DNA of 45,552 nucleotides from a virus: IMG/VR virus record IMGVR_UViG_3300036792_000543, positions 1-45,552 of that record; one strand, 5' to 3'. The notes below the pieces were generated by a model. The model searched no databases and was not told the DNA's origin. It was given only the letters and a program-made list of their open reading frames with translations. The translations under genes were made by a program, and so were the position numbers. Positions 30,171-39,939 of the stretch are shown here, one piece after another. Numbering within the stretch: position 1 is the first letter of the stretch; each line of letters begins with the position of its first letter.

Positions 30171-31225
30171 TGGATGACGGCGATTTAGTCCTGACCGTCG
30201 GCGGCCAGGACATTTCCGGCTGGACCAGCATCCGCGTGACGCGCGGAATCGAGCGTTGCCCATCCGACTTCGATATTTCCATGACCGAGAAGTATCCCGG
30301 TCAGGATAACGAGGTGGTGGTTCAGCCCGGCGACGCATGCACTGTCACCATCGGCGGCGACACTGTGGTGACCGGCTATGTCGATCGCTACGTGCCGTCT
30401 ATTCAGCCGAACGGTCATGCCATTCGCGTCATCGGCCGGGGAAAGTGCCAGGATCTGGTCGATTGCTCTGCGGAATGGCCGAACGGGCAGATCAGCGGTT
30501 CGACAGTGCTGGGCATCGCCCAGAAATTGGCCAAGCCCTATGGCATCACCGTTGCCACCGACGTGGACACTGGCGCTGTCATTCCGCAATTCCAGCTTCT
30601 TCGCGGCGAGACACCGTTCGAGATTATCGAGCGCATCTGCCGCTATCGCGGGCTGCTTGCCTTTGAAAAGCCAGATGGCTCGCTGTTTTTGACAACGGCT
30701 GGCAGTCAAAAAGCCGCCAGCGGAGTAACGCAGGGTCAGAATGTCCAGATTGCCGAAGCGTCCTATTCGATTGATGGGCGCTACAGCGCCATAGTCGCAT
30801 TCTTGCAGAGCATGGATACGCTGGCGGATACCAGCGACAACGGAAAGACCGAATTTTCCGCCGCAGATCCTGCGATCAAGCGCCATCGCCAACTTGACAT
30901 CATTGCCGACGCGGCCACTGGCGGCTGGGCGGTTTGCCAGAAGCGTGCGATCTGGGAGGTTGCGCGCCGGCAGGGCAGGGGCAACGTACTCTCTGTGACT
31001 GTCGATAGCTGGCGGGATGGTGACGGCGACCTGTGGGAGCCAAACACCATCATCCCGGTATCCTTGCCGGTGCTGAAGGTTCCGCAGATGGATTGGACCG
31101 TCGGAGCCGTCACTTATGTCCTCGACGAGCGGGGCACCGTTGCAGAACTTACGATCATGCCCAAGAGCGCCTTCGTGCCTGAACCATTGGGACCGCCGCA
31201 GGGTTTGCTAGAGCCGCGTTCATGA
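30170..31225 (+). CDS. baseplate hub protein (Mu gpP/gp44 family)
   Basis: 351 residues. DLVLTVGGQDISGWTSIRVT, RGIERCPSDFDISMTEKYPG and QDNEVVVQPGDACTVTIGGD, then TPFEIIERICRYRGLLAFEK, correspond to the gpP/gp44 hub family (T4 gp27/gpD-like fold) that carries the spike. Length fits. Coupled to its neighbours by one- and four-base overlaps. Confidence 0.92.
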   Translation: MDDGDLVLTVGGQDISGWTSIRVTRGIERCPSDFDISMTEKYPGQDNEVVVQPGDACTVTIGGDTVVTGYVDRYVPSIQPNGHAIRVIGRGKCQDLVDCSAEWPNGQISGSTVLGIAQKLAKPYGITVATDVDTGAVIPQFQLLRGETPFEIIERICRYRGLLAFEKPDGSLFLTTAGSQKAASGVTQGQNVQIAEASYSIDGRYSAIVAFLQSMDTLADTSDNGKTEFSAADPAIKRHRQLDIIADAATGGWAVCQKRAIWEVARRQGRGNVLSVTVDSWRDGDGDLWEPNTIIPVSLPVLKVPQMDWTVGAVTYVLDERGTVAELTIMPKSAFVPEPLGPPQGLLEPRS

Positions 31226-31776
31226 CCTGGAATGATCGCTTTAAGCGCGGACTCGACTATATGGTTGGCCGGGCCCGCTCGGCTGTGCCAGACGATACCG
31301 GCCCGGTACAGACCCTTCAGGGCGACTTTGGTTCGGTGGGCGTTATCGATAAACTTAAGCGCCTGGCAGAATTCGGGTTCACTTCGGTCCCGCCGGACAA
31401 TTCGGATATCATCGCCATCTTCCTGGCCGGTGATCGGTCCAATGGTGTGGTGATCGCCACCGGCAATCAGAATAGCCGGTTCAAGAACCTGCAGTCAGGC
31501 GAAAGCGCGCTCTATAACGCCTTCGGTATGTCGGTCCATCTCACCGAGAACGGCATTGTGGTGAATGGTGGCAACGAGCCGGTCACTGTCAACAATGCCA
31601 AAGGCGTCACGGTCAACACCACCGACAATGTGGTGCTGAACATGAACGGCAATAACGTCACCATCAATAATCCCGGCGCTGTCGTGTTGGGCCCGGCTGG
31701 CAAGGCTGTGGTGATGGATGGTGATCCGGTTTCCGGCGGCGTGGTTCACGCGTCGCAAACGGTCGTCAAGGTATGA
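31222..31776 (+). CDS. baseplate assembly/spike protein (Mu gp45, gpV family)
   Basis: 184 residues. RARSAVPDDTGPVQTLQGDF and DIIAIFLAGDRSNGVVIATG form the OB-fold of gp45. The C-terminal half repeats short strands (GIVVNGGNEPVTVNNAKGVT, VNTTDNVVLNMNGNNVTINN), the beta-helix of the membrane-piercing spike. It caps the tail tube. Confidence 0.92.
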   Translation: MTWNDRFKRGLDYMVGRARSAVPDDTGPVQTLQGDFGSVGVIDKLKRLAEFGFTSVPPDNSDIIAIFLAGDRSNGVVIATGNQNSRFKNLQSGESALYNAFGMSVHLTENGIVVNGGNEPVTVNNAKGVTVNTTDNVVLNMNGNNVTINNPGAVVLGPAGKAVVMDGDPVSGGVVHASQTVVKV

Positions 31777-32312
31777 GCGATATTTCGACGATCTGGGAGG
31801 TCAGCAACTGTGTCGCTGGCTGGCAGATCAATGGTGCTCAACTCCAGACCGGAAACGATCTTGAGACCGCGGTTCTTATAAGCCTTTTCACTGATCGCCA
31901 GGCGCAGCCCGATGACGTCATTCCCGACGGCACCGGCGACCCGCGCGGCTGGTGGGGCGATGTCCCTGGTGAGCCACAGATCGGCTCGCGCCTTTGGCTT
32001 CTGTCTCGCTCCAAGCTGACCACGCAGGTGGCGCTGAAGGCCAAGGACTTCTGCACCGAAGCCCTGCAATGGCTGATTGACGATGGCGTGGCCTCCGCGA
32101 TCGCCGTCGTGACTGAGATTGTCCATCCCAGCCGTCTTTATGTGCAGGTGACCATCACCAAGAATAACGTGTCCCAAACTCTTCGCTTCGGATGGGCTTG
32201 GGATCAGATTTCGAACCCGCAGACCCAGGCCATTCGCGCTGGTGTCAATGCGCTCGCTACAGAAACTGGCGCGCTGCTGACAACCGAAAACGGCACCCTC
32301 ATCACCATTTAG
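31773..32312 (+). CDS. baseplate protein (Mu gp46 family)
   Basis: 179 residues. AVLISLFTDRQAQPDDVIPD, GTGDPRGWWGDVPGEPQIGS and RLWLLSRSKLTTQVALKAKD, then QWLIDDGVASAIAVV, match the GP46 family: a gp25/lysozyme-like baseplate wedge protein. The C-terminal 20 residues (ALLTTENGTLITI) look like an appended tag also seen in other virion proteins of this phage. Confidence 0.92.
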   Translation: MSDISTIWEVSNCVAGWQINGAQLQTGNDLETAVLISLFTDRQAQPDDVIPDGTGDPRGWWGDVPGEPQIGSRLWLLSRSKLTTQVALKAKDFCTEALQWLIDDGVASAIAVVTEIVHPSRLYVQVTITKNNVSQTLRFGWAWDQISNPQTQAIRAGVNALATETGALLTTENGTLITI

Positions 32313-32319
32313 GACGCCA

Positions 32320-33420
32320 ATGCCTTTTGCGCGCCAGACTCTCTCCGAACTGCGGTCCGGAGCGGCCCAGGATATTGCCGCAGCGATGCCGGGCGTGGAC
32401 CCGCTGCTGCGGTTCTCGAACATGCGCATCTTGGGCGACATCATCGCCGCGATGGCCAACCTGCACTACGGCTATCTCGACTGGATTTCGCTTCAGTCTG
32501 TGCCTTTCACGGCCACCGGCGAATTTCTGGAAGCCTGGGCAGGCCTCAAGAATGTGACCCGCAAGGCGGCGCAGCCTTGGATTGGCACCGCGACCTTCAC
32601 GTCGTCGGCAACGATACCAGGCGGCACGCCGCTGAACCGCGGCGACGGCGCGACCTTCACCACGGCCGCCGATGCCTCTCCGGTTTCCGGCACCGTGACT
32701 GTCACGGCCCAAGCGGACCTAGCGGGCAGCGCCGGCAACAATGACAATGGTGGGGCGTTGACCTTGGGCACCTCTATTGTCGGTGCGCAGGTGGGCGGCA
32801 CGGTGGCCAGCACCACCCAAACTGGCACGGATACCGAAACCGACGACGAACTCCGCAGCCGCATGCTGGAGGTCTATGCCAACCCGCCACAGGGCGGGGC
32901 GCAATCTGACTATGTGGAGTGGGCATCCGAAGTGGCGGGCGTGACACGCGCCTGGGTGACACCCAATGGCATGGGCGCCGGCACCGTCTCAGTGTTCGTC
33001 ATGCTCGATGACGTGCGTTCGGCTGAAAACGGCTTCCCGCAGGGTTCCAATGGCGTGGCCGCTGCGGAAACTCGCGCTTCGGCCGCAACCGGCGATCAAC
33101 TGCAGGTGGCGAATGCGATCTTTCCGCTCCAGCCGGTCACGGCGCTCGTCTATGTCGTCGCGCCGACGCCGAACTCGATCAATTTCACCATCTCAGGCCT
33201 TTCCGGCGCGAGCGCCACCCTCAAATCGCAAATTGCCGCGGCGATCTCCGATGTGTTCCTGCGCAAGGGTTCTCCTGGTGGCACGGTCGATTTGTCCGAC
33301 ATCGAAGCGGCAATTGCTGCAATTGCCGGCACTGAGGGCTTCGTGATTACGATTCCTACTGGCAATATCACCAACAGTTCCGGTGAGTTGCCGGTTCTCG
33401 GCACGGTCACATACATCTGA
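32320..33420 (+). CDS. baseplate J/gp47 family protein
   Basis: 366 residues. FARQTLSELRSGAAQDIAAA, LHYGYLDWISLQSVPFTATG and EFLEAWAGLKNVTRKAAQPW open the gp47/gpJ family, and TETDDELRSRMLEVYANPPQ, GGAQSDYVEWASEVAGVTRA with WVTPNGMGAGTVSVFV is its most conserved core. It forms the wedge of the baseplate. One-base overlap with the next gene. Confidence 0.94.
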   Translation: MPFARQTLSELRSGAAQDIAAAMPGVDPLLRFSNMRILGDIIAAMANLHYGYLDWISLQSVPFTATGEFLEAWAGLKNVTRKAAQPWIGTATFTSSATIPGGTPLNRGDGATFTTAADASPVSGTVTVTAQADLAGSAGNNDNGGALTLGTSIVGAQVGGTVASTTQTGTDTETDDELRSRMLEVYANPPQGGAQSDYVEWASEVAGVTRAWVTPNGMGAGTVSVFVMLDDVRSAENGFPQGSNGVAAAETRASAATGDQLQVANAIFPLQPVTALVYVVAPTPNSINFTISGLSGASATLKSQIAAAISDVFLRKGSPGGTVDLSDIEAAIAAIAGTEGFVITIPTGNITNSSGELPVLGTVTYI

Positions 33421-34010
33421 TGACTGCGCCCGTCTTTTCCGCTGCTGACTTCGTGTCGGCCATGCAGGCATTGTTGCCGCGCGGCCGCGCGTGGCCCCGC
33501 GATGCTGGCGAAGTTTTGACCCAAACCCTGAATGGGTTTGCTCCGACCTTCGCGCGCAGCGCGGCGCGCGCCAATGCACTTCTCTCTGATGCCTTCCCAG
33601 CCGGCACGTTCGAACTGTTGCCGCAATGGGAAGAATCTCTCGGCCTGCCAGATCCTTGTGCTGGCCAGGCACCCACAACGGATACACGGCGCGCCCAGGT
33701 GGTCGCGCGCTTTACGCACGACGGTGGTCAATCGGTAGCATATTTCATCGATCTGGCTGCCGCGCTTGGCTACACGATTACTATCACCCAGTTTGCACCA
33801 TCGCAGTTTGGTCGCGTCTTCGGTTCGCCTTTTGGTGGAACACCGTGGGCACATGCCTGGCAGGTGAATGCCGCTGAATTTGAGCCAAGCCAGATGACAT
33901 TCGGACAAGCCTTCGGCGGTCCATTCGCCTTCTGGAGCAATGCCGTTCTGGAGTGCGAGCTGCGCGCTGCCGCGCCCGCCCACACCACGCTTCTTTTCTC
34001 CTATTCGTGA
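33420..34010 (+). CDS. tail protein gp48 (DUF2313, YmfQ-like)
   Basis: 196 residues. FVSAMQALLPRGRAWPRDAG and EVLTQTLNGFAPTFARSAAR match DUF2313. It continues with ELLPQWEESLGLPDPC and QVVARFTHDGGQSVAYFIDL, and ends AAAPAHTTLLFSYS. In Mu this is gp48, linking baseplate to fibres. Length and order agree. Confidence 0.92.
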   Translation: MTAPVFSAADFVSAMQALLPRGRAWPRDAGEVLTQTLNGFAPTFARSAARANALLSDAFPAGTFELLPQWEESLGLPDPCAGQAPTTDTRRAQVVARFTHDGGQSVAYFIDLAAALGYTITITQFAPSQFGRVFGSPFGGTPWAHAWQVNAAEFEPSQMTFGQAFGGPFAFWSNAVLECELRAAAPAHTTLLFSYS

Positions 34011-34017
34011 GGAATAA

Positions 34018-34869
34018 ATGGACTATCTGATTGCACCATACACGGTGGCTATTGGCAGCGGAGATACGGCGCCGGTTTCTGGCACGCCTGGTGAGGCTAC
34101 CGATGGCAATCCAGCGACCAATACTCCGGCAACAGAATGGCCGGCTTATGCCTTCAACGCGATCCAGAAGGAACTGATCAATCTCTTGGCTGCGGGCGGT
34201 GTGACCCCGAACCGCAGTGTACTGACGCAGGTTGCGACGGCTGTTCAGGCATTGGCCGCCGCCGGCGCTGGTTCGTATGCCGCGGACACCGGTGCAGCGA
34301 ATGCCTATGTCATTGCACCCGCGCCGGCAATTGCCGCTTATGCGGGCGGACAAACCTTCAATTTCATCCCTGCAAACGCCAACACGGGCGCCGGCACCAT
34401 CAATGTGAATGGGTTGGGCGCAAAATCCATCGTTCATCCTGATGGGTCGGTTCTGCAGTCAGGTGACATCCCAGCTGGCGGCCTTGTTGAGGTTATATAT
34501 CAAGCCACGCTGGGCAAGTTCATTCTGATGACTAATGCGTCGAGCTATTACAGCTTCGGCGGCAGCGGAAATTTTCGCATTCCTGGCACTAAGGCATTTA
34601 TGCAATGGGCCACATTCTCCATCAATGCCACCGGGACCACTATCGTTCCAGCCGGTTGCGTGTGGGGAAGCCAGTCCATCACCTTTCCGATCTCTGCGCC
34701 GCCGAACAACCAACTGTACATGTATGGCTTCGGCATCAATGAGGCCGTCAATGGGCCATTTGCCACCGCTACGGCAACCATGGGTTCCGGTTCGGGAACC
34801 ATCTATGTGACGACCGACAGCAGCTATACCCAGCCCGTTACGGGCATCGTCTGGCAGATCGTTTCCTAA
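34018..34869 (+). CDS. tail fibre protein with gp53-like C-terminal domain
   Basis: 283 residues. The N-terminal third (ATNTPATEWPAYAFNAIQKE, LINLLAAGGVTPNRSVLTQV) is the common fibre attachment segment. A beta-rich middle follows (GQTFNFIPANANTGAGTINV; SVLQSGDIPAGGLVEVIYQA). The C-terminus (WGSQSITFPISAPPNNQLYM) resembles the putative tail fibre gp53-like domain. GAGGA Shine-Dalgarno. This is probably the primary virion fibre following gp48. Confidence 0.85.
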   Translation: MDYLIAPYTVAIGSGDTAPVSGTPGEATDGNPATNTPATEWPAYAFNAIQKELINLLAAGGVTPNRSVLTQVATAVQALAAAGAGSYAADTGAANAYVIAPAPAIAAYAGGQTFNFIPANANTGAGTINVNGLGAKSIVHPDGSVLQSGDIPAGGLVEVIYQATLGKFILMTNASSYYSFGGSGNFRIPGTKAFMQWATFSINATGTTIVPAGCVWGSQSITFPISAPPNNQLYMYGFGINEAVNGPFATATATMGSGSGTIYVTTDSSYTQPVTGIVWQIVS

Positions 34870-34874
34870 GGAAA

Positions 34875-35312
34875 ATGAGCATGGGCAAAGTATTTTTCGA
34901 TCCGACTGTCGGCGAGCGCGGCGGTTTTCTGCACGAAGGGTTGCACCCCGCAATTCCCGACACGGCCAAGGAAATTCCGCACGAAGCGTTCGATGCGCTT
35001 CTCGCGGCGCAGGGAGCGGGCAAGGAAATTTGGCCTGGCAAAGATGGATTTCCGGAGCTTCGCGATCCCGCCCTACCCACGGGCGAAAAGGCGCTAGCCA
35101 ATTTGCGCGAGACGAGGAATCGGCTGCTGTCAAAAACGGACACCTTGGTCAATCGCCATCGCGATGAGCGTGATCTGGGCGAGAAGACAACGCTATCTGA
35201 TGCGGACTTCAGTGCGTTGCTCGCGCGCAGGCAGGAACTGCGGGATCTGCCCTCCAAGTCCCAGGACCCTTGGTCGGACCATATGGCCCTGTTGGGCCAG
35301 CTCCGGGCGTAA
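34875..35312 (+). CDS. tail fibre assembly/chaperone-like protein
   Basis: 145 residues (ATG 34875, with an alternative at 34881). KVFFDPTVGERGGFLHEGLH and AIPDTAKEIPHEAFDALLAA recall the N-terminal domain of tail fibre assembly chaperones (Y.d....GF......IP..A..I). The C-terminal half is a long charged helix (ALANLRETRNRLLSKTDTLV). It follows the fibre gene by five bases, as fibre chaperones usually do. Confidence 0.75.
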   Translation: MSMGKVFFDPTVGERGGFLHEGLHPAIPDTAKEIPHEAFDALLAAQGAGKEIWPGKDGFPELRDPALPTGEKALANLRETRNRLLSKTDTLVNRHRDERDLGEKTTLSDADFSALLARRQELRDLPSKSQDPWSDHMALLGQLRA

Positions 35313-35349
35313 GGCCGCTCGCTTCCAATTTCCATAATCTGAGGTCTCC

Positions 35350-37578
35350 ATGAAACGCTCTCTGTTGAGCGCGCTTTGCGCGTTGCTGGTGCTTGTCTTT
35401 GAGCAAGCCGCCTATGCCCAAGGCACCACCACCATCAATAGCCTGCCGGCCGCATCTACGCCGCTGGCGTGCAACGAAGTGGTCGCGTCCTGGCAAGCGA
35501 GCCATACGGTCAAGATCCCGGTTAATGCCCTTGGCTGCATCTATCAGGGCTCAAGCGCGCCAAGCGTTCCCCTGGCGGGCCAGTATTGGTTCAACACCAC
35601 CACAACGGCTTGGGTTCTCACCCAGTATGATGGAGCCCAGTGGGTTCAGATCGGCACTCTCGACACAGCGGCTCATACCTGGACGCCGGTGGGAGGAGGC
35701 GGCGGCGGCACGCCTGGGAATCCCACGGCTACCATCGGTGCCACGGCCGTCAATGGCAGTGCCACGACCTATATGCGCAGCGACGCCGCCCCCGCGCTTC
35801 CTGCGACGCTCCCCGCCCTCAATGGGTCGGCGCTGACCAATCTGAACGCTTCCGCGATCAGCTCCGGTACTGTCCCGGCTGGGAATCTGCCGGCGGCGAC
35901 CACGAGTGCCCAAGGTGCGGTAAAACCAGATGGCACGACTATCACAATTGTCGGTGGCGTGATTTCGTCCACCACCGGCGGCAGTGGCAACGTCACTGGT
36001 TCCGGATCTTCAACATCGGGCAACCTGGCAGCATTCAACAACACGAGCGCTACGGGCATTCAAGATAGCGGTGTCGTCCCAAGCACCCTGGCGACCCTGA
36101 CGGGGACGCAGACCCTCACCAACAAAACCCTTACGTCTCCGACACTCACAGCGCCCGCCCTTGGCACCCCAACAAGCGGCACCCTGACAAACGCAACGGG
36201 CCTGCCGATCTCGACCGGAGTTTCAGGCCTCGGCGCAGGTGTGGCGACAGCGTTGGCAGCCGCGCACGACACCACCGGAGGTGTCTGCACGGTCGGTGGC
36301 AGCGGGTGTCCGACGGGTGGTGGTTCGCTCGCCCTGACAGATGGGACGCATACAGTCACCGGTGCCACCCAAATTACAGCTTCCCCCGGCCTTGTGGTTG
36401 GTGGAACAACTCCGAACGCGACCCTTGGTGTCGCTAGTCCTGACAACGCCTACAGCGCCAACCACACTGTGGCCGCGTCCGATATGGCAGCGCAGATGTC
36501 GCTCACTGGCACCGCTACCCTGACCATTCCGGCGATCAGCTCGACGGTTTTTGCCAGCGGCATGACCAGCTGCTATGCGAACAATGGAACCGGCACCTGG
36601 ACGATTTCCAGCACGCCGACGATCAATGGTTTGCCAAGCACCAGCTTGGTTCCGGGATCGGGCGCTTGCCTTGTCAGCAACGGCACATCGATCGATTACG
36701 TTCCTGGCATGTCGCTGCCTTCCAGCACGCGCTTGGGTGGTGTTCTGACGACTTCCCTTGCTTCGCATAACTTCGCCACAGGGATCAGCAGCACGACAGG
36801 AGCGCTCACAGGCGCACAGCCGGGCGTCAGCGATCTCTCGGGTTTGGGAACGGGTAACGCGGCGGCGCTCGCTATCCCTCACGACACGACGGGCGGACCT
36901 TGCACGGTTGGCGGCGGCGGTTGCCCTGGCGGTTCGGGTGGTTCGCTGACACTTACCGACGGCACCAACACCGTTACCGGGACAACGCAGATCACCGTCA
37001 CTGGCGGAACAGTGGGCGGCACAACACCCAATGCAACGCTTTCGATTAGCGGCAGCGGTGGAAACGGCACCGTGCTCGTCAACACCACAGATATCTCTTC
37101 CTCCGTCGCAAGCGTCAGCATTCCGCTCTCGACCAGCTACAAGAAATTCCGGGTTGAAATCTGGGGAATGAAAAGCAGCGCGACGAGCGGCCTGATAACA
37201 GAGCAGATAACTACCTCGTCCAACGGCGGTACTTCCTATTATACCGGTTCGACTGACTATGAAGCGGCGCAGGTATATGGCGGCTCGACCGCCGCGGTTG
37301 GAATTGCAGGGACGCAGGCATACTGGAGCGCAGGAAATTTCGATGCAGCGATTTCGACAACCTACCGAGGTCTAAGCATCGTAGATATCGACACGAGCGA
37401 TGGTACGTATTACCCGTCCGCATTGGCTCGCTTTGGTGACCCGCGTAGCTCGCCCGCTTACTTCATAGTGGACTACTCGCAATGGCTTCAGCACGCGGTG
37501 CAGGTCAATGAGATCCAAATCACGCTTAGCAGCGGCAATATGACGGGCGGCCATATCAGAGTTTGGGGCATTCAGTGA
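35350..37578 (+). CDS. large repeat-rich fibre-like protein with Sec signal peptide
   Basis: 742 residues. Residues 1-24 ([20 protein letters not shown] then YAQ) form a classic Sec signal with an A-X-A cleavage site, odd for a virion protein. Gly/Ser/Thr-rich beta repeats follow, including the phage-fibre motif [20 protein letters not shown] and [12 protein letters not shown]. Two homologous modules begin HDTTGG at residues 306 and 511 and run through [19 protein letters not shown] / [19 protein letters not shown] to TTPNATL, each with a paired-cysteine loop. The C-terminal domain ([20 protein letters not shown]) is beta-sandwich-like. Either a secreted adhesin-like product or a fibre with a vestigial signal. 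Confidence 0.82.
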   Translation: MKRSLLSALCALLVLVFEQAAYAQGTTTINSLPAASTPLACNEVVASWQASHTVKIPVNALGCIYQGSSAPSVPLAGQYWFNTTTTAWVLTQYDGAQWVQIGTLDTAAHTWTPVGGGGGGTPGNPTATIGATAVNGSATTYMRSDAAPALPATLPALNGSALTNLNASAISSGTVPAGNLPAATTSAQGAVKPDGTTITIVGGVISSTTGGSGNVTGSGSSTSGNLAAFNNTSATGIQDSGVVPSTLATLTGTQTLTNKTLTSPTLTAPALGTPTSGTLTNATGLPISTGVSGLGAGVATALAAAHDTTGGVCTVGGSGCPTGGGSLALTDGTHTVTGATQITASPGLVVGGTTPNATLGVASPDNAYSANHTVAASDMAAQMSLTGTATLTIPAISSTVFASGMTSCYANNGTGTWTISSTPTINGLPSTSLVPGSGACLVSNGTSIDYVPGMSLPSSTRLGGVLTTSLASHNFATGISSTTGALTGAQPGVSDLSGLGTGNAAALAIPHDTTGGPCTVGGGGCPGGSGGSLTLTDGTNTVTGTTQITVTGGTVGGTTPNATLSISGSGGNGTVLVNTTDISSSVASVSIPLSTSYKKFRVEIWGMKSSATSGLITEQITTSSNGGTSYYTGSTDYEAAQVYGGSTAAVGIAGTQAYWSAGNFDAAISTTYRGLSIVDIDTSDGTYYPSALARFGDPRSSPAYFIVDYSQWLQHAVQVNEIQITLSSGNMTGGHIRVWGIQ

Positions 37579-39179
37579 TCTTTCGGTTGATTTGCATAGC
37601 CTTGGTTCTCGCATCATTTTGCAGCTGGTCGGAGGCACGGCCGCACGGCGGCACGGCGTTGCCAGTGACGGGCGTGTCAGTCGTCATTAATAACTTCAAC
37701 GGTGCGGGAACATCTGAGACAGACGAGATTTCGCATCTCGATGTGGCCAATAATCAGATCAACGCGGTTGATGGGCAGCTTCTACAAGTTGGAAATGTCG
37801 TCTATCAGTTCGGGACTTCCTACGGCTGCGGAAGAAAACTAAATACGCCCTCGACACCGTTTTGCGGATTTCCGGTCTATACGTCGACCGATCTTCTGCA
37901 TTGGACAAAGTTAGGGTTTCTTTTCGACGCCACCACGCCGACATGGCAGACCAATTGCGCCACCGATAATGGCTGCTGGGGTCCGCACATGATCTACAAC
38001 GCGGCGAATAATAACTATGTGCTTTGGTTCGTCGGAACCGGCGCGCCAGGCGCGACGGACAATTACTATATGTTCACATGCACGCTGGCATCGGCGGGCG
38101 CGAACTTCGCCTGTACGCAAGGCACGGCACCGAGCCACCTAGCGCACCTTGGCGATGACTATCACCTGTTCGTCGATCCCAATACCCAGATCGGCTACAT
38201 CGTTTATAGCGCTCAAGGCAGCTTTTACGTTTACATAGACCAACTCAATTCCAGCTATACAGACAGCACTGGAACCTCAATTCTTGTTCAGAACGACGGC
38301 CCGCACGAAGGCGAGGGGATGATCTATAACGCCGGGTCTTCGCGGCCTTATGTCGTCATGTATTCCGGCCAATGTCCCAATTATTGCCAAAGCGGTCTTC
38401 CCAGCTGGTCGATGACGGCTACAAGCCCGATGGGAACTTATGCAAATGCAACAGAGGTAAACGCCACAAGCTGTGGCGGACAGATGCGGTCTGCGGACAC
38501 ACTCACCGCCGCAGGAAATACAATCCAGATGTACCAGTCAGAGCAATGGTACAACCAAGACAATCCCGGCATGGCGAATATCTATTATCAGCCTCTATCC
38601 TTCGATGGCGGCGGGAATGTCGTGCCATTTTCATGCAACACGACGGTATCGGTGGCAGGGTTTCTGACAAATCCGCCGACGCCCCCGGCCGCACCGTCTG
38701 GCGCCGATCAGCAGAACTTCGGAGACCAGTATCTTGGGTTTGCGGATTTCTTCACGCCCTCAATATGGCGCATGCAGACCTTCGTTCCGACATCCACGAC
38801 CCTCTCAAAAATTCTCATGCCTCTTGGGCAGGCTTATACGTCGGGAGGAGCGCTCAACGCTGACCCTGTGGTTGAGCTTGTCTCACTCGATGGCAGCAAT
38901 AACCCGGTTTCGGTTCTCGCCAGCGTGACCGTACCTCGCGCGAGCCTGCAATGGTCGCTGCAAATGACCGAGATGGATTTCAACTATAGCGGCCTCACAC
39001 CGGGCGCTCCCTATGGAATCATCCTTAAAAACGCCGCATCTCAGGGATTGGTAGCGGAAGCCCTCTACACCGGGAGCACCAATCCATATTCGGCCGGGGT
39101 CATGCGCTATACTACCAACAGCGGAAGCACATGGACGACGGTCGCAAACCAATCTTTAGAGTTTGCTACATTCCCCTGA
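37575..39179 (+). CDS. secreted GH43-like beta-propeller protein
   Basis: 534 residues from GTG at 37575, overlapping the previous stop (GTGA). The signal peptide [20 protein letters not shown] is followed by repeated blades: [58 protein letters not shown] and [20 protein letters not shown]. This pattern (acidic residue, then a 'tstDL.hWt..G' strand, then 'GP.m.yn...n.YvlwfV') is that of five-bladed glycoside hydrolase family 43/62-type propellers. The C-terminal 150 residues ([20 protein letters not shown]...) look like a carbohydrate-binding jelly-roll. Inferred to bind or cut surface polysaccharide; catalytic residues not proven. Confidence 0.75.
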   Translation: MIFRLICIALVLASFCSWSEARPHGGTALPVTGVSVVINNFNGAGTSETDEISHLDVANNQINAVDGQLLQVGNVVYQFGTSYGCGRKLNTPSTPFCGFPVYTSTDLLHWTKLGFLFDATTPTWQTNCATDNGCWGPHMIYNAANNNYVLWFVGTGAPGATDNYYMFTCTLASAGANFACTQGTAPSHLAHLGDDYHLFVDPNTQIGYIVYSAQGSFYVYIDQLNSSYTDSTGTSILVQNDGPHEGEGMIYNAGSSRPYVVMYSGQCPNYCQSGLPSWSMTATSPMGTYANATEVNATSCGGQMRSADTLTAAGNTIQMYQSEQWYNQDNPGMANIYYQPLSFDGGGNVVPFSCNTTVSVAGFLTNPPTPPAAPSGADQQNFGDQYLGFADFFTPSIWRMQTFVPTSTTLSKILMPLGQAYTSGGALNADPVVELVSLDGSNNPVSVLASVTVPRASLQWSLQMTEMDFNYSGLTPGAPYGIILKNAASQGLVAEALYTGSTNPYSAGVMRYTTNSGSTWTTVANQSLEFATFP

Positions 39180-39180
39180 G

Positions 39181-39939
39181 CTAAGGCTTGATGTATAGCC
39201 GACCCGTATAATCAATGCGGTGCAGGAAAGGCTTGATCCCCCTGGCGGCGAAATACTCGTCCACCGCTTTGCGCGCGCCGGCCCAATGCCCGTAATCATC
39301 AATGATGAGAATGCCATTAGGCGATAGTAGCGGGAAAAAGTGTTCAAGCTCGTGCTTGGTGGATTCGTACCAATCCGTATCCAGGCGCAGGATCGATATC
39401 TGTTGGGGCGACGTTGCCGGTATCGTGTCCTCGACCTTGCCTTTGACATAGCGGATGCGGCTAGGCGGATATCCCGTGCTAGACATGTTCTTGCGGACTA
39501 CTTCCAGAGGCGCGACGCACCAAACCTGCGCGTCTTTGCCGTTCTGAGTCAGAAGATCCTTTGCCGTTTTCCCTCCTTGCTCAACATCTTCTTCTGTCGG
39601 CTCGGACATGCCTTCGAACGTGTCGTAGAGAAACATATCGACGTCGTTGCGACCTTCGCTGAGGAACATCGAAGCCGCGGCCATGCTGCTGCCGCCCTGC
39701 CAAACGCCACATTCCACGAAATCACCCGGCACATTGTTCGCAGTGACATATTCCACTGCGGAACAGACAGCCGCCAAGCGTTCAATGCTCGTCATGGTGT
39801 GTGGCTTTGCCCGATTTATAATCGCGCGCGTAGCCGGCGAAAGGTCGGGGAAACTATCTTCCCAATTTCGTTTCGGGGAATAGTGCGAAACTTCGATACC
39901 TGCGAGCCGCAGACCTTTTTTGGCAATCGATTTCAGCAT
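39181..39939 (-). CDS. TylF/MycF-type O-methyltransferase
   Basis: 252 residues on the strand opposite to the late operon. VPGDFVECGVWQGGSSMAAA is the SAM-binding loop. FLYDTFEGMSEPTEEDVE and LRLDTDWYESTKHELEHFFP, then LLSPNGILIIDDYGHWAGAR, with Asp pairs for metal binding, are the hallmarks of the TylF/macrocin O-methyltransferase family, which methylates sugar hydroxyls. It meets the propeller gene tail-to-tail with one base between. Likely cargo that modifies host surface glycans. Start at 39939 gives MLKSIAKKGLRLAGIEVSHY, a usual start for the family. Confidence 0.9.
   Translation of the reverse strand: MLKSIAKKGLRLAGIEVSHYSPKRNWEDSFPDLSPATRAIINRAKPHTMTSIERLAAVCSAVEYVTANNVPGDFVECGVWQGGSSMAAASMFLSEGRNDVDMFLYDTFEGMSEPTEEDVEQGGKTAKDLLTQNGKDAQVWCVAPLEVVRKNMSSTGYPPSRIRYVKGKVEDTIPATSPQQISILRLDTDWYESTKHELEHFFPLLSPNGILIIDDYGHWAGARKAVDEYFAARGIKPFLHRIDYTGRLYIKP

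Noticed and set aside
35350-37578. Repeats in the fibre-like gene as a possible CRISPR array
   Set aside because: The repeats are in-frame, diverged coding modules of about 53 codons with no regular short repeat and spacer structure. No CRISPR array was seen anywhere in the window.
34018-39179. Possible invertible tail-fibre segment served by the serine recombinase
   Set aside because: I looked for gix/hix-like inverted sites or a reversed fibre gene copy and saw none; only one copy of each fibre gene is present.
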